Assembly: GCF_000317695.1 (NCBI RefSeq)
Contig: NC_019772.1
Coordinates: 1 to 64,000, forward strand
Origin: Anabaena cylindrica PCC 7122
GTDB taxonomy: Bacteria; Cyanobacteriota; Cyanobacteriia; Cyanobacteriales; Nostocaceae
Length of the DNA: 64,000 bases
Direction: 5' to 3'
Every line of letters starts with the position of its first letter. Position 1 is the first letter of the stretch. Below, in pieces: positions 37,309-47,255 of the stretch. The notes below the pieces were generated by a model. That model did no database searches and was not told the DNA's origin. It saw nothing but the letters and a program-made list of their open reading frames with translations. The position numbers were made by a program, and so were the translations under genes.

Positions 37309-38595
37309 ATGAGTATATCTGAATTAGATAAGTACAAAGTTGACCATCTGTTTTTGTTGATAGGTGAAAATCCTTTACCTAACTACATTACAGCCCAAAT
37401 ACTGCTGAAAGATGGTGGTACTGTTTACTTAGTACACAGTACAGATACAACTAGTAAAGCTGCTTCTTTGGAAAGAATGTTAAAGGCTGTAAATGTCAAA
37501 CCAATTTCATTGGGCAGACAAGAGGCTAACTCCTGTGTTATTCAAGACAAAATTCAAACCGAAGTAAAAAATATTTTAAAAAAGCATCCAAATCATACTT
37601 TTGGTTTGAATTATACAGGTGGGACAAAAGCGATGTCTGTACATAGCTATCGTGCTTTATTTGATATATCAGAAGTTAGCAACCCTGTATTTAGTTATCT
37701 AGATGCGCGAAGTTTACAAATGCTAATAGAACGAGAAGATGATACTCCAAAAAGTGAAATAATAAAAATCCAAGTCAAATTAGAAGAACTTTTTAATTTG
37801 CACGAGTTGCCTTGGAAAAAAAACAAACGGCCTAATCCTAAACCAGTTCTACATGATGCTGCACAGGAGTTTCTTAATGCTTATTTATCTGTTACTCCAA
37901 GAAATACAGATAATACAGCAGAACAATGGTGGAAATGGTGTAAAACTCAACTACATCCTCAAACTAAAGATAAATATGGTTTCTGGTATCCTGAAACAGA
38001 ACTTATGAAGATATCTGGAATTACTTTAGATGGAGCGCCAGAGAATATCAAAAACATTTTGCATCAGTATCAAATGTTAAATTCAAAAGGCGAACTAGAT
38101 ATGCAAGCATCTAAAAACCAAGGATTTGGTGAATTAAGCGATTTTTGTGCTTGGTTAAGTGGCGTTTGGCTTGAACATTATGTTCTACATCAGATCAAAA
38201 ATATATCTGCAAATTTCCTCTCTATTCATGAAAGTGCAATGTCTTTTCATATTGACGATCCAAACAATAGAGATGATAGGTACGATAGGTTTGAATTTGA
38301 TGTTGCTTTCATGCGAGATTATCAGCTATTTGCCTTGTCCTGTACCACTGCTGGTGATAAATCCACTTGTAAACAAAAGCTATTTGAAGCTCACTTAAGA
38401 GCCAGACAACTAGGTGGAGATGAAGCGCGAGTAGGATTAGTTTGTTTTCATAATAATCCTGAGAGAGTAAAGCGTGATTTAGAAGCTACTATAAGAGATA
38501 AAAAAATTGTAGTTTTTGGCTCTCCAGACTTGAAACCTGATAAATTTGTCAAAAAAATGCAGCAGTGGATTCATGATAATAGCCCAATACTTTAA
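37309..38595 (+). CDS. CARF-domain nuclease, Card1/Can2-like (type III ancillary effector)
   Basis: A 428-residue protein with an N-terminal CARF domain whose conserved ring motif NYTGGTKAM is at 101-109, and a C-terminal PD-(D/E)XK-fold domain (about 285-425). In Card1/Can2, cyclic oligoadenylate made by Cas10 binds CARF and switches on DNA/RNA cleavage. Here the acidic motif FEFDVAF is near 328-334, but the following strand reads LFALSCTTAG (340-349), where family members usually have E-C-K. The lysines and glutamate of DKSTCKQKLFEA lie a turn later, so the active site may be rearranged or weakened. It is the first gene of the III-D operon, 8 bp before cas10. Confidence 0.8.
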   Translation: MSISELDKYKVDHLFLLIGENPLPNYITAQILLKDGGTVYLVHSTDTTSKAASLERMLKAVNVKPISLGRQEANSCVIQDKIQTEVKNILKKHPNHTFGLNYTGGTKAMSVHSYRALFDISEVSNPVFSYLDARSLQMLIEREDDTPKSEIIKIQVKLEELFNLHELPWKKNKRPNPKPVLHDAAQEFLNAYLSVTPRNTDNTAEQWWKWCKTQLHPQTKDKYGFWYPETELMKISGITLDGAPENIKNILHQYQMLNSKGELDMQASKNQGFGELSDFCAWLSGVWLEHYVLHQIKNISANFLSIHESAMSFHIDDPNNRDDRYDRFEFDVAFMRDYQLFALSCTTAGDKSTCKQKLFEAHLRARQLGGDEARVGLVCFHNNPERVKRDLEATIRDKKIVVFGSPDLKPDKFVKKMQQWIHDNSPIL

Positions 38596-38603
38596 GATGT
38601 GTC

Positions 38604-40277
38604 ATGAGTAAATACATAGCAACTGTAATTGATACAACAGGAATACAACCATATATTTTTGGCAGTAATCGTTTACGAGAAAATATAGGTGCATCGTATT
38701 TAGTAGAACAAGCAACAAATGGTTGGGTTAAGTGCGCTTTACGCCAAATATTTGGAGAAAATGTGTATATTCCTGAACCGGAACAAGAAGAAAAATGTAT
38801 TGAACACGATAATCTTGATGCTGAATTAGTCTATACCGGAGGTGGTAATGCAGTTATTCTTTTCAAAGGCAGAGAAGATAAAAAAAGTGCTATTAGATTT
38901 ACTAAAAGATTGAGCAAAAGAGTATTGCAAGAAGCACCAGGCTTAAAAATTGTAGTAGCTCACAGTGAACCCTTCGAGTGGGGAAACAAACTATCAGGAA
39001 TTGTTGATAGTTTGATGAAGAAATTAGAGCGAAAAAAACGCGAATATAATCCTTCTGTCCCTTTGCTAGGTCTGGGAGTTACAGCTAACTGTCTTTCTAC
39101 TGGATTATCTGCTGTAGATACTAGCGATCGCTACAGTGTACCCACTAGCTATCCAGTCTCCAGAGAAATCGTTGAAAAGCTTAGAGCCGTTGACCCTAAA
39201 AATAAAGCTCCAGCGAATCAAGAACTAAACGATACTATATTTAAAAATTTGCCGCTAGGCAATTATATAGTCCCTTATGATATCGATGATTTAGGTCGGA
39301 CTGAGGGTAAAATTAGTTACATGGCTATAGTTCACGCTGATGGTAACGGGATGGGCGATCGCTTTAAAGAACATGGTAGGAAATGTAAAACGGACCGTGA
39401 GTATATTACTGCCATGCGTGAACTATCTAAAACTGTGAATCAGGCAGGTGTTAATGCTTTAAAAAAAGTTGCCCAAAGAGTTATCCACTTAGCAGATGGT
39501 AAATTACAGGAGCAGTTTGCAATTACAGAAAGAAATGGGGAAAAGTATCTGCCTTTTCGTCCAATAGTTTATGGTGGTGATGACGTTACGTTTGTATGTG
39601 ATGGACGCTTAGGATTATCGTTAGCAGCACTTTACCTGAAGGAATTTGAAGCTCAAAAAGTAGCAGATGGAAAAGATTTAACAGCCTGTGTAGGAATAGC
39701 AATTGTCAAAACACATTATCCATTTGCCAGAGCATATCAATTAAGTGAATCGCTTTGCAAAAAAGCTAAAAACTTTGTGCGTTCTGAAAAAGAAGAACTT
39801 AAAATATTAGATTTTTCTGCACTTGACTGGCACATTGCTCCTAGCGGACTGTTAGGTTCAATCAGCGATATCCGTCAACGAGAATATCAAGTTGCTGAAG
39901 GAAATCTTACCATGCGACCTTTGTACTTACACTCTGATAGTGATTGGCGCAATTGGGATGATTTTTCTGAAGTGGTTAATAAATTTAACACAGACTCAGA
40001 CTGGAGCCGTAATAAAGTGATAGCTTTGCGAGAACAGTTACGGCAAGGTTCAGAAAAAACCAAACAATTTTTACAGGTTTATGGTTTAAATGAGAACTAT
40101 TTACCCCAATTTGGCAAAGCAAAATCTGACGACCTGTATCAATCTGGTTGGATTGATCACAGAACAAATACGAAAGTCTGTGGCTATTTTGATGCTATTG
40201 AAGCAATGGAATTTCACATTCCTTTAAAGGAGAAAAGCGATGGAGATTTATTATCTGAAAATGCTACTTTTGAGTGA
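38604..40277 (+). CDS. cas10: Cas10 (type III-D large subunit, no HD domain)
   Basis: A 557-residue Cas10. It starts directly with the first palm-like region (YIATVIDTTGIQPYIFGSN), so the N-terminal HD nuclease of many Cas10 proteins is absent. HADGNGMGDRF near 243-253 and YGGDDVTFVCDG with GGDD at 324-327 are the cyclase palm motifs and look intact. The C-terminal part is helical. It should make cyclic oligoadenylate on target RNA binding; with no HD domain, DNA cleavage by Cas10 itself is not expected. The 3' end overlaps the next cas7 gene by 38 bp. The CARF nuclease upstream is the likely reader of its signal. Confidence 0.9.
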   Translation: MSKYIATVIDTTGIQPYIFGSNRLRENIGASYLVEQATNGWVKCALRQIFGENVYIPEPEQEEKCIEHDNLDAELVYTGGGNAVILFKGREDKKSAIRFTKRLSKRVLQEAPGLKIVVAHSEPFEWGNKLSGIVDSLMKKLERKKREYNPSVPLLGLGVTANCLSTGLSAVDTSDRYSVPTSYPVSREIVEKLRAVDPKNKAPANQELNDTIFKNLPLGNYIVPYDIDDLGRTEGKISYMAIVHADGNGMGDRFKEHGRKCKTDREYITAMRELSKTVNQAGVNALKKVAQRVIHLADGKLQEQFAITERNGEKYLPFRPIVYGGDDVTFVCDGRLGLSLAALYLKEFEAQKVADGKDLTACVGIAIVKTHYPFARAYQLSESLCKKAKNFVRSEKEELKILDFSALDWHIAPSGLLGSISDIRQREYQVAEGNLTMRPLYLHSDSDWRNWDDFSEVVNKFNTDSDWSRNKVIALREQLRQGSEKTKQFLQVYGLNENYLPQFGKAKSDDLYQSGWIDHRTNTKVCGYFDAIEAMEFHIPLKEKSDGDLLSENATFE

Positions 40278-40932
40278 TACAACCTTTGGGCGTGGTGATG
40301 GAGTAGCAGGTTTAATCGATCAAGAAGTAGAGCATGACGCTAACGGATTTCCCTACTTACGTGGACGTACTTTAAAAGGCTTGTTGAGTGAAGAATGCGA
40401 CAATTTGATTGCTGTGCTTTCTGAACCACCGCCTTCCCGTTGGCAAAAAGCCGCCGAACATTTATTTGGTATACCTGGTAGCACCCTAGAAACTATTTCT
40501 AAGATGCACGTTGGTGATGCTTGTTTACCCCAAGACTTGCGAAAGGCTGTAAAACTTCAACTTGACCAAGAACAGCAAAGAGAAAGCAGAGGTCAGGAAC
40601 GAAGATTCACAGAAGTAGACGTTCTTACTTCTCTTACCACTATTCGCCGTCAAACTGCTATTGACCCTGAAGATGGCGCACCAGTTGAACATAGCTTACG
40701 CTCTAGTCGGGTTATTTTGCGAGATTTATGTTTTACCGCACCATTGTTATTTGAAAAAAAACCAGCAGCAGATATGTTAGCACTCTTAGCAGTTAGCATA
40801 TTAGCACTGCAAAGAGTTGGTAGCGGACGTAACCGGGGTCGGGGTCATGTTCGTTGCACGCTACATGACTCAATTGGTGAAGAAATTACTCAAGAGCATT
40901 TTCGTTATTTTGAGCAGGAAACCAGGAAATGA
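40240..40932 (+). CDS. cas7: Cas7-type RAMP subunit (Csm3-like), type III-D
   Basis: A 230-residue single RAMP domain of the Csm3/Cas7 kind. The thumb-side motif GVAGLIDQEVEHDANGFPYLRGRTLKG holds D27 where Csm3 proteins have the Asp needed for target-RNA cleavage. The C-terminal GSGRNRGRGHVR is the glycine-rich RAMP loop. It overlaps cas10 upstream by 38 bp and csx10 downstream by 4 bp (ATGA). In the III-Dv system of Synechocystis the equivalent Cas7 is fused with Cas5 and Cas11; here it is a separate protein. Confidence 0.87.
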   Translation: MEIYYLKMLLLSDTTFGRGDGVAGLIDQEVEHDANGFPYLRGRTLKGLLSEECDNLIAVLSEPPPSRWQKAAEHLFGIPGSTLETISKMHVGDACLPQDLRKAVKLQLDQEQQRESRGQERRFTEVDVLTSLTTIRRQTAIDPEDGAPVEHSLRSSRVILRDLCFTAPLLFEKKPAADMLALLAVSILALQRVGSGRNRGRGHVRCTLHDSIGEEITQEHFRYFEQETRK

Positions 40933-42575
40933 AAGCAATTACTTTTTTACTACACACTAAACAACCATTGTTAGCAACTTCGCTTCAGGGAGACCCGAAC
41001 AGTGATGTATCTTTTCCTTATATTCCAGGTAGCATGATTCGGGGAGTGTTGATTAGTCGCTATCTCCAACGTCACAGTTTAAAAAGTACAGATGATATTT
41101 TAGATGAATCAAAATATCCAGATATAAAGCGTTTATTCTTTAATGGTAATACCCGATATTTAAATGCTTATTTGTACGATACAGAAAAACAAAATCGCAC
41201 TCTACCTGTACCCTGCTCTTGGTTAAAGAAAAAGGGTGATGAAATTTCCGATTCAGACGATACAACTGTTTATGATTTCAGTTACGAATCACCAGAAGAA
41301 GATATTTCATACAAATCACTAGATGAGGGTTTTTGCACTGTAAATGATCAAGATGTATTGCTTTACAAAGAAAAGCGACGCATCAATATTCATAATATGC
41401 GAAATCGCAAAAAAGGCAGAGGTGATGAAGGCAAGGGCGCAATATTTCGCTATGAGGCTTTAGATGCTGAACAATATTTCCAGGCTGTAATTCTCTGTGA
41501 CAATCCTGACGATATAGAAAAAATTAAGCCGTTACTAGAACCACAAGAAATGTGGTTAGGCGGTTCTCAAAGTGCGGGATATGGACATACTCAGATTATT
41601 CCTATAGAAGAGGATGAAGAGTATGATTATTGGGACGAAGTGGGAATTGAGGCTGAAGACCGTAACGACAGAGAACTAATCCGTATTACTCTTCTCAGTG
41701 ATCTAATTTTACGCGACAAATGGGGTCATTATGTTGCCACGCCACCAAATTCAACAGGAGATGAAATTAATCAAAAAGTTGAGTCATTAACTCAGATATT
41801 AGAAGAATTACTAGATATAAAGTTAGAACCACAATCTAGTTATACCAGTAGTCTTATTGTTGGGGGATTTAACCGTAAATGGGGATTACCTTTACCCCAA
41901 GTACCAGCTTTAGCAGCAGGTAGTGTTTTTGTATTTAAGTATAATAAACAAGATGGAGAACTAGATTCAGAAAAAATTCGTTTAGTAGAAAATCAAGGTA
42001 TTGGTGAAAGGCGGGTTGATGGTTTTGGACGAATTACTATTAATTGGCTGGAGGAAGAAGCAATATTTAATGCTTGTTTACCAAAAAGAGAAACTAACTG
42101 GGATAAACCACAACTAGTCCCCAATTCAGAAGACAGTCAACTAGCTCAAAAGATGGCGAAGAGATTATTGGAACAAAAGCTAGATAGCCTAATTTTAAAG
42201 AAACTTAATAATTCTAATTGTAAACTCGAACCGAACAGACTTAGCCATAGCCAACTTTCGCGATTAATGATTGTATGTAGACAAGCTTTAAATGAGGAAA
42301 ATAAAAATCCAGTTATTAAATTACTGGAAAATTTACCCAAAAATGCCAATAGGCAATTTGAAGGCACAAAAATTAATCATAAACAATCTTTCAAAACACA
42401 GATTTACGAATGGTTAAATAACCCAAATACTTGGATAGATTCAAGCTATTTAGAAGTTAAGGTTGCTGGTGAATCAGTTCTATTAGATTTAGTTGAAAAA
42501 CTGAAGCTAGAATACACGCTACGGCTAATTATTGCAGTTGCCAAACAAGCAGTAAAGGATAAACAAGATGAATAG
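40929..42575 (+). CDS. csx10: Csx10 (Cas5-type RAMP) with Cas11-like helical tail
   Basis: A 548-residue Csx10. The N-terminal RAMP part has LLATSLQGDPNSDVSFPYIPGSMIRGVLI, the hallmark of the family, and a glycine-rich LGGSQSAGYGHTQI loop near 212-226. A second RAMP-like part follows (about 245-375, with GERRVDGFGRITINW). The last ~150 residues (from about 395) are almost all helical and resemble a small-subunit (Cas11) domain. Csx10 caps the crRNA 5' tag in type III-D complexes. It overlaps both neighbours (4 bp upstream, 8 bp downstream) within the operon. Confidence 0.85.
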   Translation: MKAITFLLHTKQPLLATSLQGDPNSDVSFPYIPGSMIRGVLISRYLQRHSLKSTDDILDESKYPDIKRLFFNGNTRYLNAYLYDTEKQNRTLPVPCSWLKKKGDEISDSDDTTVYDFSYESPEEDISYKSLDEGFCTVNDQDVLLYKEKRRINIHNMRNRKKGRGDEGKGAIFRYEALDAEQYFQAVILCDNPDDIEKIKPLLEPQEMWLGGSQSAGYGHTQIIPIEEDEEYDYWDEVGIEAEDRNDRELIRITLLSDLILRDKWGHYVATPPNSTGDEINQKVESLTQILEELLDIKLEPQSSYTSSLIVGGFNRKWGLPLPQVPALAAGSVFVFKYNKQDGELDSEKIRLVENQGIGERRVDGFGRITINWLEEEAIFNACLPKRETNWDKPQLVPNSEDSQLAQKMAKRLLEQKLDSLILKKLNNSNCKLEPNRLSHSQLSRLMIVCRQALNEENKNPVIKLLENLPKNANRQFEGTKINHKQSFKTQIYEWLNNPNTWIDSSYLEVKVAGESVLLDLVEKLKLEYTLRLIIAVAKQAVKDKQDE

Positions 42576-44112
42576 AGAACGGGAAGGACGACATATTATT
42601 AAGCGCATCATCGTGCGCGGTGTTTTGGTTCTGGATACACCAACTTGTTTGGGAAGTGGTGATGCTGAGGGTACTACGGATATGATGCTGTTGCTTGACA
42701 GTATTAGTGATAATCCTTTACTAACAGGTTCATCAATAGCTGGGGCTTTACGCAATTATTTACATGAATATGAGTGTGATTACGCAAAAAATGAAAGCCG
42801 TGATAATATAGCTGCAAAACTGTTTGGTGATTTATTTGCTTACAAGGATGAAAGGAATAAAAATGAAGCAGAAAAAATTGCATTAAGAGAAAAAGATACT
42901 CAAAGTCCTTTAATTATTCATGATGCAATAGGTAGCACTATTCACAATGTTGAAATACGAGATGGAGTCAAAATAGATGGTGCAACTGGTACTGCGTCTG
43001 ACAAGGCAAAATACGACTTGGAACTCTTGCCAGCAGGGACTAAGTTTTCTTTGAACTTTGAGTTGTTAATTGAAAAAGATAAAGATGAGAATGAATTAAA
43101 ACAAGCACTTGCTTTAGCTTTAGAAGGGTTAAAGAATGGTGAAATTGCTATTGGAATGAAAAAGCGACGGGGTTTTGGTCGCTGTCATGTAGATGAGTGG
43201 CAAGTTTGGGAATTTGATTTAACTAAACATAGCGAGCGCATTGCTTGGTTAACATTTGAAAGACCTTGGGGTAAACCTTATGCTACTAAATTACCAAGCG
43301 ACAAACTATTGAGTAATACACACCTCCAGAAGCTAAAGGTAGATAAGCCAGATAAGCGCGATCGCCTCTTCATCACTGCCAAATTTCAATTAGCCAGCCC
43401 CTTACTCATTCGCTCTGGTCAATATTTAATTCAAAACAAATGTTCTCCCGATGTGGTGCATTTGCACTCCTATAGAAAAGACAAACCTGAGCCAGTTGTT
43501 TCTGGTACAAGTTTAGCAGGAGTGCTGTGGCATAGAGCCGAGAGAATAGTGAATACTTTAGATAAGAATTTACAAATTGTGTATGACCTATTTGGCTTTG
43601 TTAAAGAAGAAAGTAAACAAGCAAAGGCTAGTCGTTTAGTTATTCATGAAAGCTTGATAGAAAATACAGATGAAATTGTACAAAGCCGAATTGCTATTGA
43701 CCGTTTTACAGGCGGAGCATATAACGGAGCATTGTTTCAGGAACAGCCTGTTTTTGGTATTTCTAAAAAAGAGGATAATCAAAAAAATAATAAAGTTAAA
43801 GGTAAGTCTACAAAAAGTAGTAATACAAGTAATCACACAGCACATATAAAACTAGAACTAGAACTACGTCAACCAAAGGAATATGAAATTGGGTTACTTC
43901 TGCTGCTGCTTAAAGATTTATGGACGGGTGATTTACCAATAGGTGGTACTAGCAGTATAGGGAGAGGACGTTTGCAGGGCGTTGAAGCAACTATAGTTTG
44001 GCAACAACACAAGTGGTTAATCTCTGAAGAAAACCAGAAATTACTAGTCAGTAAGCAGGAGAAAGAACAAATGGAAGAGGTTGTTAAAAAGTTTTTGGAG
44101 CAAGCACCATGA
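42568..44112 (+). CDS. Double Cas7 RAMP protein (Cas7-2x-like)
   Basis: A 514-residue protein made of two Csm3-like RAMP domains in tandem. The first (about 12-230) has LGSGDAEGTTDMMLLLD with D38 in the catalytic Asp position, NPLLTGSSIAGALRNYL, and a KKRRGFGRCHV loop. The second (about 265-500) has SPDVVHLHS with D295, EPVVSGTSLAGVLWHRAE, and GGTSSIGRGRLQGVEA. Two target-RNA cut positions would therefore come from one chain. This matches the Cas7-2x subunit described for type III-Dv. It overlaps csx10 by 8 bp and csx19 by 4 bp. Confidence 0.85.
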   Translation: MNREREGRHIIKRIIVRGVLVLDTPTCLGSGDAEGTTDMMLLLDSISDNPLLTGSSIAGALRNYLHEYECDYAKNESRDNIAAKLFGDLFAYKDERNKNEAEKIALREKDTQSPLIIHDAIGSTIHNVEIRDGVKIDGATGTASDKAKYDLELLPAGTKFSLNFELLIEKDKDENELKQALALALEGLKNGEIAIGMKKRRGFGRCHVDEWQVWEFDLTKHSERIAWLTFERPWGKPYATKLPSDKLLSNTHLQKLKVDKPDKRDRLFITAKFQLASPLLIRSGQYLIQNKCSPDVVHLHSYRKDKPEPVVSGTSLAGVLWHRAERIVNTLDKNLQIVYDLFGFVKEESKQAKASRLVIHESLIENTDEIVQSRIAIDRFTGGAYNGALFQEQPVFGISKKEDNQKNNKVKGKSTKSSNTSNHTAHIKLELELRQPKEYEIGLLLLLLKDLWTGDLPIGGTSSIGRGRLQGVEATIVWQQHKWLISEENQKLLVSKQEKEQMEEVVKKFLEQAP

Positions 44113-44714
44113 ATCAGGATTTGTGTCAGGAACTTTCAACAGAAACAATTGAAAAATCGCTTGAAAATTGGTTAAAGCAACAGGCGATTACTCAAGATTA
44201 TCAGTTATGCTACGTATTAGCTCATGCAGAAGATGGAGTTATCTGGGGAAATTTTGAAGTAGAAAGTGGCATTTTAAAAACTTCTAATCAAGCTTTTCCT
44301 GAGTATGATTTTCCTGCATTACGTCTGTCAACATTACAACAATGCCGTATATTTGGAGAAGCTGGTGAAATCTTACTATGGAATAGTAATAGCACATGGC
44401 GATCGCGGCTAATTTTACAAAGCCAAGTATCAGAATTACTGAAACAAGAAAAAATAGGTTTAATACCAGAATCACAAATTCTTTGGGGTACTCAGGGAAA
44501 AGAAAACGGTAATTTTACCTTACTTTCAGATGGATCTCAGGGTCTTAAATATGCTGCTCCCATCACAGGCATGACTGTTAGCCAGGATAAACAGAAACAG
44601 TATCGTCCACTTCGACTAGAAGTACATCACTATTTTTGTTATGACCAAGATGGAGTAGCTCGGATTTTTCTCAGTCGTCTTGTATCTCTCAAAGAAAAAA
44701 TTTATGAATCCTAA
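44109..44714 (+). CDS. csx19: Csx19 (TIGR03984-like), type III-D
   Basis: A 201-residue protein matching the Csx19/TIGR03984 family in size, position and sequence style (YVLAHAEDGVIWGNFEVESG, LRLSTLQQCRIFGEAGEILLW). Csx19 is found only with type III-D loci and in III-Dv is a structural subunit bound near Cas10. It overlaps the double-cas7 gene by 4 bp and the next gene by 11 bp. No catalytic motif is visible. Confidence 0.8.
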   Translation: MNQDLCQELSTETIEKSLENWLKQQAITQDYQLCYVLAHAEDGVIWGNFEVESGILKTSNQAFPEYDFPALRLSTLQQCRIFGEAGEILLWNSNSTWRSRLILQSQVSELLKQEKIGLIPESQILWGTQGKENGNFTLLSDGSQGLKYAAPITGMTVSQDKQKQYRPLRLEVHHYFCYDQDGVARIFLSRLVSLKEKIYES

Positions 44715-47193
44715 ACATCTAGAAAAAGTGCCTGATGACCGTAAAGCAGTTGCTCCTTATAACTTTGTAGAGATACCAGAAAAAGTAGTTGAAGCAAAAC
44801 TTGAATGTAATGGTAAATTACGCGATAACAACCGCTACTATTCTGATCGGCACACTGGCAAAATTGTATGTACCTTAAAAACTGAATCACCTTTATATAT
44901 TCGTTGTGCTTTAACACCTGCTGATTTTGCAGATTTTGGAGATAAACCGAACGAAGAACTAACACCAGAACAACGCAAAAAAAAGGCTGAATTCTTTCAG
45001 TATCCTTCAAAACAGTATCCCGTTTTGCCTGGTAGCAGTTTGCGTGGAATGGTGAGAACTCTAGTTGAAATTGTTAGCTTTGGCAAGATTCAAAGAGTAT
45101 CAGATGCTTCAACATTTTTCTTCCGTGCGGTTGCTGCTGATAGTGACGATCCCCTAGCAGAAAGATATACAAATGCTGTTGGTAAGTTAGCTGGAAATGT
45201 CAGCGCAGGGTATCTAGAAAAAAGAGATGGTAAATGGTTCATTCGCCCAGCTATTAAAAACCACTTGGGTAAATCATTTATTCGAGTGAAAGAAGAAGAT
45301 ATAAAAGTTTATCTTCCTTCTCTAATCACTATGGAAAAAGCTAATTACCTACCTCAGTATCTCAAAATTAGCTATGAGGGAGTAGGAGAATCTCTAAAGA
45401 TTAGTGAAAATTGTGATATTTATGAATACAAAGGCTGGCTTGTTACTAGCGGTAATATGCTAGATAACAGCAAAACAACGGAAGCGGAACGCAAACGCCT
45501 ACTTCGCCGTAAGGAAGGACGTAAGTTTCACTATATAGTTTTGCAATCTGATAATTCAGCTGTTTCAATTCCAATTAGTGAAGATGCAATAAGAGATTAC
45601 CGTAACGCATTGACAGACTTTCAAAAAGGAAAGCCATTTAAGCAGAATTATAAAAATACTTTCCATGAAAGTATGGGTTTTTTAAAATATTTAGACAATG
45701 AAGAACCTAGACCTGTTTTTTATTGTGAACCACAAAATCGACAGTCAACAGTAACTTTATTTGGTCAAAGTCCTAACTTTCGCATTCCCTACTCTCCCCA
45801 AAATGATGGTAAAGCCGCATCAGCAGTTGATTTTATTCCTGAAGAAGTAGGTGAATCTAAAAAAATTGATCTAGCTGATGCCATTTTTGGCTTTGTTAGG
45901 CGTAAAAACGAGAACAAAAAACAAGGTTCTGATGAAAATAAAAAAGAAAAACAGGAAAAATCTCGTGCTGGACGTATATTTTTCAGTGATGCTCAATATA
46001 AAAGTGAAGAAAATGGTATCTGGCTGACTGATGACACCATTACACCACAAATTCTGGCTACTCCTAAATCAACAACATTTCAGCACTACTTAGTCCAAAA
46101 AAGCCACGAAAAGAAAAGCCTGAAGCACTATGCTAGTCAACCCAATCAAGAAACAGTAATTCGGGGACATAAACTATATTGGCATAAGGGAAATATAGGC
46201 ATAGACAGAATTAAAACCAAAGCAAGTGAAGCTGAAATTAAAGATAAACAATCCCAGTACACGGAAATTAAGCCAATTCAATCAGGAGTTTCTTTTGAGT
46301 TCACCATTTATTTTGAGAATCTCAGTGATGTGGAACTGGGTGCGCTTTTATGGGTGTTAACTCTTTCAGTCAAAGATGTGAAAAAACTCCAATTACTTAG
46401 TCTTGATGGCAAAGAAAAATATCGGCTTTCCCTTGGTATGGGAAAGTCATTAGGTATGGGTGCAGTAATGATTGAAAAATATGAACTTTCTCTTAATGAA
46501 CGATATCGTAATGAACCTAAGCAGCGATACACACAGCTATTTGATGATAGTAACTGGTTAAGTGGCGATCGCCCTGCTACTTATGATGAGCATAAAGAAT
46601 GTATTCAGAAGTTTGAGGAATATGTAACTACGCGCATTAGTGAAGCTGACTTTCGCCAAGATTATCCAGACAAACAAGATTATGAAAAATTGAAGCTAAA
46701 GGATGTACCGCGTATCAAAATGTTACTAACTATGCTGAGATGGGATATTTTTCCACCTGTAAATAGAACACGATACATGGAAATAGAACGAGACATAACA
46801 ACAAATGACTACATCTGTCAGCCTGTTAAGGAAGATGATAAAACAGTTAATGAGTATAAATGCCGTCTGATACTACCAACTCCATTTCAAGTAATGGATA
46901 TGTCAGACAATGGAAGACATCAAACCCTAAATTTAGATAATTTAAAGTCATCCCGCCAAAATGAAATTACTAAATCTAAAGCATCTCAAGAATTTCAGGT
47001 TGGTCAAGTCTTAGAGGCAAAGGTTGTAAAAATCAGTGTTATTAAAGTTACTTATGAATTTTTAGAAGGAGTTAAGCGAACTACAGAAGAACACAAAAAA
47101 GCTAAGTATTTACAGGAAGGACAAATGGTTAAAGTCAAAATCACTGCTTTAAGAGATAATGGTGAGATTAAAAATATTCAATTACTTGATTAG
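44704..47193 (+). CDS. TIGR03986-family RAMP protein with C-terminal OB/S1-like domain
   Basis: About 829 residues from the ATG at 44,704 (a TTG at 44,680 is less likely). The N-terminal RAMP part has VCTLKTESPLYIRCAL and YPVLPGSSLRGMVRTLVE; a large insertion-rich middle follows, then GALLWVLTL and SLGMGKSLGMGAVMIEKY, the glycine-rich loop. This matches TIGR03986, equivalent to the Cas7 with an insertion in III-Dv. The final ~65 residues (QVGQVLEAKVVKISVIKVTY ... EGQMVKVKITALRDNG) look like a small OB/S1-type RNA-binding fold. It is the last gene of the III-D operon. Confidence 0.85.
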   Translation: MNPKHLEKVPDDRKAVAPYNFVEIPEKVVEAKLECNGKLRDNNRYYSDRHTGKIVCTLKTESPLYIRCALTPADFADFGDKPNEELTPEQRKKKAEFFQYPSKQYPVLPGSSLRGMVRTLVEIVSFGKIQRVSDASTFFFRAVAADSDDPLAERYTNAVGKLAGNVSAGYLEKRDGKWFIRPAIKNHLGKSFIRVKEEDIKVYLPSLITMEKANYLPQYLKISYEGVGESLKISENCDIYEYKGWLVTSGNMLDNSKTTEAERKRLLRRKEGRKFHYIVLQSDNSAVSIPISEDAIRDYRNALTDFQKGKPFKQNYKNTFHESMGFLKYLDNEEPRPVFYCEPQNRQSTVTLFGQSPNFRIPYSPQNDGKAASAVDFIPEEVGESKKIDLADAIFGFVRRKNENKKQGSDENKKEKQEKSRAGRIFFSDAQYKSEENGIWLTDDTITPQILATPKSTTFQHYLVQKSHEKKSLKHYASQPNQETVIRGHKLYWHKGNIGIDRIKTKASEAEIKDKQSQYTEIKPIQSGVSFEFTIYFENLSDVELGALLWVLTLSVKDVKKLQLLSLDGKEKYRLSLGMGKSLGMGAVMIEKYELSLNERYRNEPKQRYTQLFDDSNWLSGDRPATYDEHKECIQKFEEYVTTRISEADFRQDYPDKQDYEKLKLKDVPRIKMLLTMLRWDIFPPVNRTRYMEIERDITTNDYICQPVKEDDKTVNEYKCRLILPTPFQVMDMSDNGRHQTLNLDNLKSSRQNEITKSKASQEFQVGQVLEAKVVKISVIKVTYEFLEGVKRTTEEHKKAKYLQEGQMVKVKITALRDNGEIKNIQLLD

Positions 47194-47255
47194 TTTTACC
47201 ATCATTGATAATTTCAATTTTCAAGAAATTCTTCAGAAATCAGATTTCACTTTTC

